64,000 nt of DNA from Sarcomyxa edulis. Its lineage: Eukaryota > Basidiomycota > Agaricomycetes > Agaricales > Mycenaceae. Shown here piece by piece: positions 47,210 to 60,079 of the stretch. The notes beneath the pieces were generated by a model that worked only from the letters and a program-made list of their open reading frames with translations, was not told the DNA's origin and searched no databases. The number at the start of each line of letters is the position of its first letter. The first letter of the stretch is position 1. Location: contig QUOL01000012.1 of assembly GCA_009761415.1 (NCBI GenBank), positions 511,001 through 575,000 on the forward strand. Direction: 5' to 3'. Both the position numbers and the translations under genes were made by a program.

Positions 47210-49846
47210 ATGTCGCGCGCTGTCTTTCGCGCATTATTCTCGCGCAAGACATTCGCACTCGCAGGAGGGGCGACCGTTGTAGCCGCTGGAGGTGGCTTCT
47301 GGTTTCTCAACTCTGGTCCTTCCTATCCTCCATCTACGAAGGAAAACCGTAGACCACCAGCCCCATGGACCCCACCTTCTCGGGAAGATATGCTGAAATC
47401 TCTGAAAGCATCCGGAGCCATCAAGTCTGTTACACCAGGTGATGATGGTGAATTCGATCTGCTCGTCGTCGGTGGTGGAGCAACTGGTGCTGGTGTCGCC
47501 GTAGATGCTGCCAGCAGAGGTCTCAAGGTCGCTTTAGTCGAGCGAGATGATTTCAGTTCAGGTGCGTATCCTTATATCTACTTGCATTAGTATATCTTAA
47601 TAGCAACCCCTTTTCATCAGGCACTTCGTCCAAATCAACGAAATTGGTCCACGGAGGTGTTCGTTACTTGCAAAAGGCTGTTATGGAACTCGACTATGAA
47701 CAATACAAACTCGTCCGCGAAGCTCTACATGAACGTCGCATATTCTTGGAAACGGCTCCCTATCTATCTTCGATGTTACCTATAATGCTACCCATCTACA
47801 AGTGAGTCTTTCGACTCTCGATTCACTCCCCAATACTGACTTTTCGTCTCAGATACTGGCAAGTACCTTACTATTGGTCCGGATGCAAGATGTACGATCT
47901 CTTGGCCGGTAAAGAAAACATGGAATCCTCCTATCTTATGAGCAAAGGCAAGGCACTCGAGACATTCCCCATGTTGAAGAGTGAAGGATTGGTCGGCGCT
48001 TTGGTATACTATGACGGACAACATAACGACTCGCGGATGAACATGGCTCTTATTATGACGGCCGTCAAACAAGGCGCAACTGTAGCTAATTACGTCGAGG
48101 TCACTGCTCTCAACAAGGACGCTGCCGGTAAAGTTAATGGTGCTAAGCTCAAGGACAACCTCACTGGTGATGAATGGAACGTTCGCGCCAAAGTAAGCCG
48201 CTTTCTTCGAAATTTTCCGTTTAGCCGACTAAACATGATATCGTTCAGGGTGTTATAAACGCAACTGGGCCCTTCTCCGATACTCTCTTGACCCTCGACG
48301 ACCCCTCGCACAAACCTATCGTTCAACCCTCCTCCGGCATCCACATCACGCTCCCAAACTACTACTCACCTCGTAAAATGGGTCTTCTCGACCCAGCTAC
48401 ATCCGACGGACGAGTCATCTTCTTCCTCCCATGGCAAGGTAACACGATCGCAGGAACCACCGATACTCCAGTCTCAGTCACCAGCGAACCCCGAGCACAC
48501 GAAGACGAAATCCGATGGGTCCTCGACGAAGTCCGAAACTACCTATCCCCCGATATCAAAGTTCGCCGAGGAGACGTACTCAGTGCTTGGTCCGGATTAC
48601 GCCCCCTTGTCAGCGACCCGAATGCAACCGGTGGAACACAAGCTTTAGTCAGGAATCATATGATCTATGTCAGCAAGAGTGGACTTTTGACGATTGCTGG
48701 AGGGAAATGGACGACTTACCGGGCGATGGCACAAGAGACCGTTGATGTTGCTATCAAGACATACGCATTGGAGAACAGAGTACGGAATAAGTGTATCACG
48801 GAATCTTTGAAATTGGTCGGTGCGGACGCTTGGAGTCGCAACATGTTCATTGGATTGATCCAAAGGGTGCGCTTTCTCGCATCTTGTATAGTCTTTGGTC
48901 CACTGATTATTTCCTTGCATAGTACGGACTAGAATCGGACGTCGCGAAGCATTTAGCGGAAAACTACGGTGATCGTGCCTGGACTGTATGTTCTCTTGCT
49001 GCTCGTACCGGCGACAGCTGGCCTTTACACGGTGTTAGACTGAACTCTCAATATCCCTGTACGTCCTCCCCGCATCCTATATAAGTGCCTTCCCATAACT
49101 TATTGACCGATCCTTCATAGACATTGAAGCAGAAGTCCGCTACGCAGTCCGCAACGAATACGCACAAACACCTGAAGATGTCCTTGCTCGTCGAACCCGT
49201 CTGTCTTTCCTCAACGCTCAAGCCGCACTGGACTCCCTACCTCGCGTCGTCGAGATAATGGCCGAAGAGTTGGGATGGAATCGGATTCAAAAGAAGGATA
49301 TGACTCTCCGTGCTATTCACTTCTTGGGTACAATGGGTCTGAGCGAAAAAGCTGTCGCTGAGGCACAACAGAAATCGATCGCAGGCGCCACTCTCTTGGA
49401 GAAGGCCGGCATGTGGGCTATGGGCGGTGGTGGAGGATACGGCGGATATGGTGGAGGAGGAGGATCGGTTTACAGCCGGGCACAGTTCGAGGCTGGAGAG
49501 GTTGAAGCGCTTAAGGGTGCTTTTGCTAAGAGAGCCAGGACTGTGCAGGGCGAGGATAGGGTCCGAAAAGATGAGATTATGGATCTACTGAAGGATGTTC
49601 CTGGATATGAGACAGTCCCACCTCGGGACTGCACGTACGTCCTCGAGGAAGCCGGGTATAAAAACAAGGCCGACATGGGCTTTGAGGAATTCGTAGAGGT
49701 GCGTAATATATCTTTCTTGTCTGGCACTTTTGCTGACCCTTTCGTAGATCTGTGGAACCTTGAAGGAGGTGTCACTAGCACCTACTGCACCGAACAAACG
49801 CGAGCGAACAAAGATCCCCGTCGAGAAGAGCGGTGGTGGTGTTTAA
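47210..49846 (+). CDS. GUT2: Mitochondrial FAD-dependent glycerol-3-phosphate dehydrogenase
   Basis: ATG 47210. The N-terminus is basic with a hydrophobic segment ([19 protein letters not shown]), as expected for inner-membrane targeting. FAD-binding motif: [20 protein letters not shown]. Then [49 protein letters not shown] and [13 protein letters not shown] follow, all diagnostic of GlpD/GUT2. About six introns. The C-terminal extension has a Gly/Tyr-rich linker (near 49425-49470), then a region like the EF-hand part of mitochondrial GPDHs ([26 protein letters not shown]), apparently degenerate. The last exon ends KSGGGV; stop at 49844-49846. It oxidises glycerol-3-phosphate to DHAP and passes electrons to ubiquinone. 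Confidence 0.94.
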
Positions 49847-50021
49847 TGAACTGCACCGCTGATCTAATGCTTTTATTTTTATGTTGTACGTATATGTACC
49901 CCATATGATATCGTGTTCGTGACGATTATAGATCCCCATGTCTAGACAGAGGAGATTCAAGTTGTGGTAGAGACATCATTATCATTATTTTACGCCTATC
50001 TGTGGACACGTCCTTGACATT

Positions 50022-50839
50022 TCAAGTCGTGGGCGCTGGCAAAGAATCTTTCATGGCTGGGCCGAAATGTTGGCATAGTCTCTTATGTCTTCGCCAGTCC
50101 GATTTCTACGATACACCGTTTCAGCAATGGACCATCGAGATGGAACTAGAAGACTTACTTGACATGCATTTGAACAGTAGAAGGCACACCTGCAGCCTCC
50201 GCATGCGTTCAGAGACGTTAACGGAAGAGTTGGTTTCGAGCACTAAAGATTGTCAGTATCAAATAGGGAAATCGTGAGGTTCAGGATGCAACTCACCTTG
50301 CTGTCCGAACAATGCATAGTATCGGTATGCTGCCCACGCAATCGCAGCCTCCTGGCATCTAGAAATTTACCTTGGGCTTCCTTCACTTGAGCCATATTTT
50401 CCCGTGTAACAGCAGCATCGTGCCGTGTACCCAAACCCATCCCTCCAAAAGATACGTCTTCGCGTACTTTCAGTGCTTGCGAAAGAGCCTCTTCTGCTCC
50501 TCCTGCTTCACCCATCCGAAGTGCGCATTCGCCTAGCCCGTTGAAAGAGACAGCTGCCTCTACGCTGTCTGTAGTATAGAGCTTGTCTTGCAGTGGAATG
50601 ATCCGCAGGTAACATCCAAAGGCCGTGCGGTAGTCGCTTGCTTGCTCGGCAGCCACTGCCTGGGCACTGAGAACAGCGCACTGCTGGATCATGACGAGCC
50701 GGCCATCGTCTGGCTCTCTAGTTGACGTTGATGTCGCGGTGCTCGACGTGTCTGGGTCCATTTGACGCGATGCAGAACTTGAGGCTGAAAGCTGGGAGAA
50801 CGAGGGTATCGATGGCACCGTAAATTTTTTTTTGCTCAA
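50022..50839 (-). CDS. TPR-like protein with C-terminal MYND zinc finger
   Basis: Three exons (50297-50839, 50159-50242, 50022-50105) total 711 nt, giving 236 aa. The first exon encodes a Ser-rich N-terminus and TPR-like helices (DYRTAFGCYLRIIPLQ, VSFNGLGECALRMGEAGGAE, LSQALKVRED). The MYND finger is assembled across all three exons: CSDSK|CSKP, ACGGCRCAFYCSNACQ, then KSDWRRHKRLCQHF. All introns are GT-AG and in phase. The first exon also stays open past its donor, so a reading that ignores splicing would miss the finger entirely. A role as a protein-binding adaptor is inferred from the two domains. Confidence 0.82.
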
Positions 50840-51044
50840 GCTGTACGCGTTGTTCGACTCAGATAAATTCCAGGCTGATCAGATAGCCCATCGATTTAGT
50901 AAATTTCAGCGTTTCATTCAAGATATGCGAGGCAGTAACAAGGCCATTACATATGGAGACCAAATATCAAGACTATAATGCGTCGCAACGCGGCAGCTTT
51001 CGAGCCGTCCATGTATAGGATCCTCCGCAGCCCTTGTCCAGGGG

Positions 51045-51789
51045 CTACGCCTTGGCCTTGCCTTTCCCCGAGATGTCGTTCTTGACAGCGACCGAGAGCG
51101 AAGACTTGGTTTTTCCACCTTTAGCTGGAGCCTTCTGCGGACATTTCAGATGTAAGCATAACGAGGAGTCGGTAGAAGATACCTTCGGAACAGCTGGTGT
51201 TCTTGTGGCTTTCGCCGTGCCATTTTCTTGTTTTCTATCCACGCAGATATGATTCGTGAAAAGACCACGACGTAATGGACAAATCAAGCGTACGCTGCTT
51301 TGAGTCCATTGGGTCCACCATGTTTGGCCCAGCTGAGCTCTTCGACCTCGCGTTTCCTGTAACATTTCATGTTATTGTATCCCGCCGAGTTCATTTCCTT
51401 CCGATATTCCAGAGGAAGGAGGTCTTTGTCGGTCAGCTGCCAACGCATTGATGAGTATAACAGTCCAAACAAAGAGGTAGAATCAGACGTACAAGGAACT
51501 GGGTCTTGGCCTTTCCTTTTGGGATGGTGTCCTATATGTAGAAAGATACGTACGGATGAGTGGCCTTTTCCTGCAAGCAGGTGAGTGGTATACCACGAAC
51601 GTCTGCACGGAAATTGCTTCTACGCCATTTAGTTGAGTCCCATTCAGCTTCAGGCCGTTCGACACGTTTAGGAGGGGCAGATGAGGAGGCGGGCTGGGGA
51701 TCCTTGTACCATTTATTGAGACCAAGCATCTCGTCAATCGCATCATCTGCATCTTGGCCCATCGGGTGATTTTCGTCGAACCAACCCAT
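51045..51789 (-). CDS. Small protein with XPA C-terminal-domain-like core
   Basis: Minus strand, five exons. Start ATG 51789 (MGWFDENHPMGQDADDAIDE). The middle reads DTIPKGKAKTQFL|LTDKDLLPLEYRK, then MKCYRKREVEELSWAKHGGP, resembling the DNA-binding C-terminal domain of XPA/Rad14 proteins; no zinc finger is seen. The tail is short and Lys/Ala-rich (TAKATRTPAVPKKAPAKGGK) and ends KGKAKA, with the stop at 51045-51047. Introns (donors GTATAC, GTACGT, GTACGC, GTATCT) are in phase. A nuclear DNA-binding role is likely but not established; it is too short to be Rad14 itself. Confidence 0.6.
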
Positions 51790-51986
51790 AGTATTGCTGT
51801 ACGGACTGACTTTGCGTTTTTAACGAGGTTGATATTTATGGGAGAACTCCTGAAGGGTCGCGACACTGCCACCGCGCAGGATCGCGTACGGAAATATTAA
51901 GTATGGGACCACGTGGAGCGAATCGAAGCGAAATATCCCAAGAAAAATAAGATACAAGAAATAGAGAAAGAGGACTGAGTACTAGA

Positions 51987-53798
51987 CTACTCCTTGCTCT
52001 TTTTCTTCTCTTTTTTCTCCTTCTTTTCCTTCTTCTCTTTCTTCTCCTTCTTAGGCGCATCATCCTGAGGTATATTGTTAGCATGCACGACACGAGCAAT
52101 CAAACATAAAGAAAAACTGACATCGTCGGCAGCAGCTTCCTTCGCTTGCTCCTTCTTAGCCTTTTTCAAGGCCTTCTTCTCCTCCTTAGACAGCTTCACC
52201 TTCTTAGGTGAAGGCTCCTCTTCATCTCCATCGACATCCATCGCATCACTCTTTCTCTTCTTTCTCTTCTCCTTCTTGGGACTCGGTTCCAGCGTCGTTA
52301 GTGGCATCTCCTCGTCCTCGTCATCACCGTCCTCGTCAAGCGCGAGCTCGTCCAGCACCTTGCGAATAGCATCGGCATTCTTCGATGGTGGTGCGCCTGT
52401 CTCAAAGAAGTTCAAACGTTCTTCGACCTGGGCACGAAGGGCTTCTCCAAACTTTGGCGTTGGCGTATCTGAGAATGATCATAAGCAGCGAGCAGATCAG
52501 ATTAATAGTGGCAAACGCACCGGAGTAGCAATCTATACGCGATGCTATTGAACATTTGTTGGCGAGGAAACGAGAGATACGACCCTTATATTTAGGCCCG
52601 GCACGACCAATAAACGTCGAGTGATAAATGAGACCGTACTGTACAAAAGTCGATCAGTTCAAGACGTCCACAGTATGATAGATTGATCACTCACTTTGGG
52701 TGTATTACCCTTCGTCTTCAACGCTCTGAACAGTGCCTTCTCTGCTCCTAGAATTTGCACTGTGCTCGCAGGATACTTGCTCAAATTCGTCAAGCTACCA
52801 GCATGACTGATGAGTCGTGCACCAATCCGCTCGCCTAGCAGTGCTGTGAGACTAGGTGCGACAAGGTTCATCTTCTCGGCAAGGTAGGATATGAGGGACT
52901 TTCGGTATTCGGCGATCGATACTACACGAGTTGCAAAGGCAGAGATGTTGAGCATGTCGATTTCGGATAACGAGGACCCCATAGATCCGCGTGCGGCATC
53001 GAGGATATTTTGTGCGAGGACAGAGTCATCGTCAAGAATAGAAGCCAATTCGGGTAGTTTCTCTTCATCCAGGACATCCTTGTCTCCGATGAATTGAGCG
53101 ACGCGTGCGTACTGGTGGTTGTCGGGAACGAGCCGGACGAGTTCTGGGAAATGGTAGCCATACCATTCTCGTATGCGCATGGAAAACAGATTGACGTCTT
53201 TGTCGAGCTGGTCGAGGAGAGCAATGGCTTGGATTATCATGTTGTCAATTCTGTTGACGTTGAACTTGACTTTTGACCGAGAATACGAATGACTCAGTCC
53301 AAGCTGGGCTTTCATGATGTCTTCGGCCGGGAGGGTCAAGAACTTCGGGGCATGCAGACGAACACCACGGATTAACTCCTGTGCTGGTTTATCGGTACTG
53401 CATTTGATTCCTATGGCACGGGTGATGTTTCCTCCCAGTGTACTGTCGGCGACACCAAGGATGATGGGGGATTTTTTGGAAGAGTTGGACAAGTTCAATT
53501 CCAGGAAGGATTTCAAGTAATCGTTCACTTGACCTGTACAGCTCATGAGTAAATTCAAAGGGCAATATAAAAGAATAGGGATGTTCTACGTACCTTCTGA
53601 GATATCGTTAGCGTTCTCCAAAGCCTGAGCAGCGCTTTTAAACGATACAGAGCTCCCGAACGAGACTGCTTTTGAAAATTTTGCATAGTCTGTTATTGAC
53701 TGCTGGCCAGCGGCGGATTGGGAGGCTATTTCCTCAAAAAGGTTGACTTTGAAGAGAGAGTAGCCTGTAGCAGACTCGTAAAGAATATGGGAGACCAT
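51987..53798 (-). CDS. NOP56: Box C/D snoRNP core protein Nop56
   Basis: Minus strand, start at ATG 53798 ([18 protein letters not shown]), stop at 51987. About six exons. Diagnostic blocks: [59 protein letters not shown] (this wording separates Nop56 from Nop58), [20 protein letters not shown], and [13 protein letters not shown]. The Nop domain is followed by an acidic stretch and a C-terminal KKE/KKK-rich tail. Nop56 binds 15.5K-box C/D RNA with Nop58 and fibrillarin to guide rRNA 2'-O-methylation in the nucleolus. Promoter at about 53800-53950. Confidence 0.95.
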
Positions 53799-56137
53799 TT
53801 CGACAGTCTTGCAGCGAAAAGTTGGTCGCTGTCTTGAACGGTGATCTCGCCCATAAATTTTTGAGTCCAATCTTGGTCGGCTAACTCCGCTCCAAAACTC
53901 GGCAACGTCCGCAGACTCGAATCACTCGAGTACAGAGTCCAACTTGTCAACTTGAACTTGCTAACTCGCTCTCAACCACTTGGTCTTGAAGCTTGCCTCC
54001 AACTCTTCCCATCTTGACTGGCTTTGATTAGCTCTAACTTCAGTCGCCGTTGATCTTCAAGAATATCTATATCAGCCTTTGGGCAGGTTTCGATTCGTAG
54101 ACAGCGGCCTTCCAGATCCATGACATGAATGAACCAGTCTATAACCAGTCTATAACTCATAAGACTACCCGATGAATATCAGTCTATCTGGGCCGTGGTT
54201 CTTCTTTGAACGGTTAGGTAAGTCGGTAATTCCCTTTCACCTTGATCGCTCAAAGTAACAGTCTTTGCATGTCTGCGGTTTCAAGTCCACAATCTGAATG
54301 CGTGTGGCTCCCGTAGGGGCCACAGTCTTATTCCATCGTCAGCAGATACACGAAGACGCGGTGCGAACTCCGGTCGAATTCACATTATGTATTTCGTGCC
54401 GGTTATCTTCCTGTGGGCGTCTGTTGGTCCGTCCACCGGAGAACACATCGATAAGGTCCGTCCGGCATTGATCGAGCTCGCTAAGGAGTTGGGCTTCAAT
54501 TTCTGTTTCCCATAGTCTTTTTTTCGATGGAACTCTATACGAGATGGACAAAGGATTAAGGACAAAACTCCACTCTGCTTTCTCATGCGTCTTGCGAATC
54601 CGGATTCTTTCCGAAGGACCGATTGTTCACTACAGAAGGGTTTTATTTTTGCTTCACGAAAACATGCTCGCAGAGCCCCACTGCTTTCCCAACGAGTCGT
54701 CACCAAACTGTGTCTTCTTAATGGTGCAATTATATGTCCTTTGGGCCACGACCTTGGAATACGATTTACGTAGTCTCGGCCTTACTCGAGCTACTTGAGC
54801 TTCTGATCTAGTCATGTCTTTCCCTCAACATCAAGCTTGCTTGGATGGCCCACCTCCGATGGTTCCGAAGGAGCCTATCGGGACCCCCTGGCTACCTTCT
54901 GTCAAACCGTCTCATGATGAGACACCACCAACTATATAGCTAATGGGTGATTCGAAAGACCTTGATGGTGGCGTCTTGCTCTTCCACCACAGAAGATGCT
55001 TAGCCTGCGTGTAGGCTGGAAGACTGATTACGGACCTCCTCTCCAAACCGTGCGCCCATGAGCTTCAGCCACAACTCTGAATCTGCCCATTGTTAGCGCC
55101 AATGATGTCTGCCGCATGCTGTTTCCATCACCAGGCCGTCTCCGACCATGTTGTTCTCGCTGGATATACGATACTTACGGGAATCCGCGACGCTGTCTGC
55201 CGGACCGCAAATTTCACCAGCTCACACCAGAGAGTTCTCTCTCTTATCTGATGACCCAAATCCGATTAGTGTGCCAACTTCTCAGGCTAATGTGACAACT
55301 GGGGATTCAAGCTCAAATTCGGATGCTCTGCGATCAGTACAACACGATGAACATGTTCCATTCCACTCCAAGCTACGCACACGACAACTCAGCGACGGGG
55401 AACTGAGAGATCCTCGCCAATAAATGTTCTCGCGTCGCATGAACGCCTCACGTGACTAGACGCGACGTGTGACTATTCCACACTTTTCGAGGACTTGACA
55501 TGTAAACAAAGCACTAAATCCAAAAGAAAGGTTGAATTGAAGATATTTGACTGTTGTGAGTTCATGCTGATTACATTTACTGCGTTCGTGACAGCCACGA
55601 GGACTAGTGATCTCGAAGGAGTTAAGTCGGAGTTTGCACTCTACAACATGCCAGCTAATTCTAGGGGACTTCAGAGAGAGGGGAGCAGAGATATATACAC
55701 GCAATAGCGTGTGTACTGGGGAGCTCGGGAAGTGATTTACATCAGGGTCGAGGTATCGAGTTGGAAGGAATTTTCCTCGGCGCCTAATGCTACACGTGAT
55801 AGGTGAAAGATATTATTGGACGCGAGCCACGAAAGTTCCTACAGATGCCTCGTGTTGAGCTCGAGGAGTTCTTGTGCCCCCTCCATCAGGATATAAGGTG
55901 GCAGCCGCTTGACCGCGGAGACCATCAAGGTCTTGGAGGTTCGGACAGCCTAGGTAAATAGATCCGGTGTAGAGTCGATACTCACCATGTACTCACTTCC
56001 CTCCCCTCGATAGTGATCCCCTCTCATTTACACTCCTCCGACCCCCCTTCATCCTTATCCTCCATCGTCTCGTCATATCCCATCCTTTTCTTCGAGATCA
56101 GTCACGACATAACTCTTAACGTTATAACTTCATCGCT
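53799..56137. other. 2.3 kb gene-poor region
   Basis: No gene can be supported. It contains the NOP56 promoter, a direct repeat CCAGTCTATAA x2 near 54133-54155, and an open frame at 55148-55423 rich in Ser/Asp with no recognised family, possibly an exon. The right end is C/T-rich before the gene at 56138. Confidence 0.35.
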
Positions 56138-57864
56138 ATGTTCAAAACAAGCAAACTGAAGGGCATCTTTGGCAGCACACCCTCCACTCCAAAGATAAGC
56201 AGCGTATCCCTTCCAGAGGCCAGCGATATGGCGTACAAGGGCATCTTAAAGAACAGAAATTCAAATGCAACCGCACAAGCTCCTGATATGATGTCGACCC
56301 TACGATCGATGACTCCCAGTGTCAATGCTCTCGGCCTTCATATCAACCAGACGGAGTCTGATAAGAAACGGAAGGCTTCCAAGGGCAAAGGCGTTGCCAG
56401 AGAGCCCACAAATGGTAAGTCGGAAACGTTGGCCATCCATCGACGCCACTGACGAGAACTTGAATCCTTCCCAGTGGGAGGAAATCCGGGGCAGTCGTCG
56501 AGGTCAAGGTCACAGAGTTCGTCTCATCTGTTTCGGACTTTGAATCAGAATTGAAGAGAATTGTAGGAGCATCGGCCAGAGGGCAACAAACAGAGGTTAC
56601 TGCCCCTGTTCCATCTGGTAAGGCTTCGCGAGCTACGAGGACATGTTGGTTTGAGCTCACAATGTGTAAACAGTGCCTTCCCATTCGTTCAACGTAGGAG
56701 GCGGGTCCTCCGCGACTGTCCCTCTGTTTTCCTGGCGTACGTTGCTAAACGCACTCACCAGAACGTGTTTTCCAGCTAAGTATACCGTTGTATTAGCATC
56801 ATCGAACTCGCCATACGGTGTACAGCAGACCGCACCTACGGAAAGTCGTACGTCCTCATCTTAGCCGTACACTGCGAGAACATTAGTTGAACGATGTCTT
56901 TTTTCGTAGACACCCCATATTGTGAGACTGTGCCTTGGTATCATCGATATCCACCACAGCCGGGTCCGCACCATCATCATGCGTCTCATAATCATGCGTC
57001 TCATCAACACGCGCACCGTCCCGATGTGCCTCGCTCTAATGCATCTCATCCTGTCCCCCTTCCTCACCCTACGGTTCATCGCTCTGCGTCTCGTCAACAG
57101 GGAGCGCATTCGGAGACCGGTCAGTCAATGGGTTCTCGATGACCTCATCGATGCTCGAGGGCTAACCGTTTGTTCTAGTTTCGTCTTCGTCTGGGCACAG
57201 AGGAAGATCAGAGTCAATGCCATCCAGACTCCGTGGGATACTGAAGCCTCCCAAGATCACAGAAGGTATGTACTATCCAAGGCGATATTCGAAATGCGTA
57301 GTCTGATGGCTAGATTTTCTAGTGCCTCTGAAAGACGAGTCAATTGCCCTGGCTTGGCCACTCACCTTCAAAGAGAACGCCCTCAAACGACGTGGACCGC
57401 CGTTGTATTTTGACGTCGGATTCGACCCCATTGTCGACTGTAACATCCTAGTCAAGGAACCCAGTCATAAGAGATATATGTCGAAAGCAGAGCGCGAGTT
57501 ACCTGCATGCACACATTCCCCGATTACGAAGATGGTGATCAAGTGCAAATTACTTTCTAGATGGCCGAGCTGGATCGTTACAGCCGAGCGCAACGAAGGT
57601 CTTCGATGCATTGATGTCTTTCAAGCCATCTTTGACAGCCTCCACACTCGGATGACCCGAGAGGAGTATTATGGGACTCACCCCGGTATTATCCAGGATT
57701 GCATGGAAGCATTCAGATTGCGATGCCAGGATAGCCAGGCCTTGCCGCAATACGAGGAGAGGCAAGGGTTTCGACGCGTTGACCTTCTTCGCGGCAAGAG
57801 GATTTTCAACGGCTTGACCTGGGATTCGAAGGAATCGAGCTGGATACTCGAGCTTGTGAGATAG
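56138..57864 (+). CDS. DUF6699-type basidiomycete protein
   Basis: ATG 56138 opens MFKTSKLKGIFGSTPSTPK. Several small exons follow; their exact borders between 56410 and 57310 are uncertain. Features in that stretch: AYKGILKN and RLRGILKPPKITE (a repeated GILK motif) and a His/Pro/Ser-rich segment (near 56990-57060) from a CATGCGTCTCAT-type DNA repeat. The last exon (from about 57319 to the TAG at 57862-57864) encodes the recognisable domain: LTFKENALKRRGPPLYFDVG, CIDVFQAIFDSL, EYYG..PGIIQDCMEAFRLR, GFRRVDLLRGKRIFNGL and a final W.L. DUF6699 proteins are numerous in Agaricomycetes and of unknown function. Confidence 0.7.
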
Positions 57865-60079
57865 TGTTTCGACATTATCGTTCATGTCTTATGCACCACG
57901 ACCTTTCACGATTTTCCATATGTACTATGATAATCTTGTCAGTAACCCACTCCTATCGTCATCCACATATCTGACGGATGACCAACAGAAATTGTTCCAC
58001 AGTTATTCATGGGCTCCTTCCTATGGGGAATATCGGTACGCTCAATCCTTGAGGGTACTTTATTCCGCCACACATTCATTACGATTAACACCACTCTACA
58101 TGACAATGCACTCACGAGACAATTTCCACATATCGCGGACGCTGTATAAGCCCAGCTTATTGCGGGCGGTTTCCTTCGGACACATTCATTCATGATGATA
58201 CCACTCAATCGTCTGTCTCTATACTACCCCCACTCCCTTGGTCGAGTCGCCATATATGTATTAGCGTCAATAGTACTTTCTTGTTCTATGCAAACCCTCT
58301 TCAACAACATTGGTCAAATCATGGTTTTGGTCTGAGAAAACGAAAAAAGATAGGACTCAACGGCTCAACGGCGACCCGAGTATTGCATTCATCCGGCCTA
58401 TCTGCAAGCTATGTTTAAGATAAAGAAATAGAATCGAGAACATTCGGATACGGACTGGACATACCGGATGAATACATGAGCGAAGAGTGCTCAAACTTCC
58501 ATGCATGGCCGTAATCGATCAGCTATTGTCACGGGCTCTGAAGGAGAATCTGGGTGGGCACGAGGAAGGCAAGAAGAACAAAGCAAAAATGATACAGCGG
58601 CGCCACGATCAGCTTCTGAGAAGGGTTCCGAAGGTGTGGTTTATACACCTGAACATCGAGCGAGTCTTTCCCCTTCAGCTACGGTTCCTTGAAACAAGAT
58701 GAAATACCCAAATATACTAGTACGGGAGACCCAGGAGATGGCTCTGCACATTAAGAGGCCCTACGAATCAGCCCTGCAATATCCCAGGCAGACATAGTCA
58801 AGCTCGTATCTGGCTGGTGACTCGAAGACGTAAGACGACGGAATGTGGGGAGAAGGAGAGATAGATGCTCGCAGTCCTGATTAAGAAAATGGTTCGGGGC
58901 TGGATGCGCCAGGAGCAAAGGACAGACCGGTCTACAATTAGACGTTTAACGAGTGAGTGGGATCGTCCCAAGTTGTCGCACATGAAATTGGATGACAAAG
59001 TATTTCTAGTAATCACATCAGATGCGACAACTCTGACCAGCTCCGCTTCTGAGCAAAATGTGGCGGTTGGAGTTGAGATTCTTACACACCATTGCCAGTG
59101 GAGTGACCCAATATTTGATCGAAAGGCGACCATCCAGCTTGAGTAGATTTTTTAGAGGTGAATCCTCAAGGGCCAGAGGGAGCATCGGAGCCTAAAAACA
59201 CAGGGTAAGTACCTTTGTTATTGATGACAGCATCATGATACATGGAGAGCAGCATTCAAGTTCTGCGAGTAGCTTGTGGCACTTGTAACACGACGTCTAG
59301 GTAAGTTCCAGTAGGTGTCATTGTTGGCGGAAGGCAACTCAGAGAACGAAGAGAGTGATCAAGCCATCGGGCGCTTGTTGCGAACGTGTTCGGAACGTTG
59401 AAAGCTGTTGACAACTTGAGGAGTGAAAATAAACGAACCTCAGCAGGCTGTTGATGTTGACTGGCATGCCGGATTCAAGCCGGGTTTGGTGCATAGCCTC
59501 ACTGGGTCGATCAACAGACGCGTGCCGCATCGTCAGGCGTCTCCTGCTGACTCGCACAAGTCGAAAAAAGACTCATCATGGTAGTAAGTAGTATCATAAG
59601 GGCAAGCACGATAGACGGAACTATCGCCTTGATTTTTGTGAGCTGATATTATGCAGCAGCGTGCTATTCAACATCAATATTGACACAAATATAATGACTG
59701 TTGCTTGATTGTTGCTTGACTGCCATTGTCACACAAGTATCATAACTTCGTGAGTAGACGAGACGGTAGGATTAACAAGATTGAAAGTCTTTCAATGATA
59801 TTCGCAGCTGACGGTGACTTTTGACCGCGACAAAATAATATTTCACGAGCAGAAAGCGTACTCATAGCTGCATGAAGGGAGCGCATACGACGCATACAAT
59901 GTCAGGGATATGTACTTAAGGCCGACAGGAGGTATAGTGAGCTGGAAGGGGCGGAAGACGGAAGGATAGAGAAATAGGACCAGAGAGTATATAAGATGCG
60001 AAGATGTCATGAACATAGATGAGATCAGCCCGACCTGGGATCGCCAGCTAGATTGCTATTCAGGTCAAGCTTTGATTAA
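57865..60079. other. 2.2 kb region without a supported gene
   Basis: Open frames at 58501-58692 (Ser/Gly-rich) and 58865-59146 show no recognised domain and no clear splice partners. It may hold downstream exons of the minus-strand exon at 60080-60643, which ends next to a good donor (GTAAGC at about 60098), or decayed sequence. Confidence 0.35.

Noticed and set aside
54133..54155. CCAGTCTATAA direct repeat as a possible target duplication
   Set aside because: The copies are adjacent with nothing between them, so it is a short tandem repeat, not the flank of an insertion.
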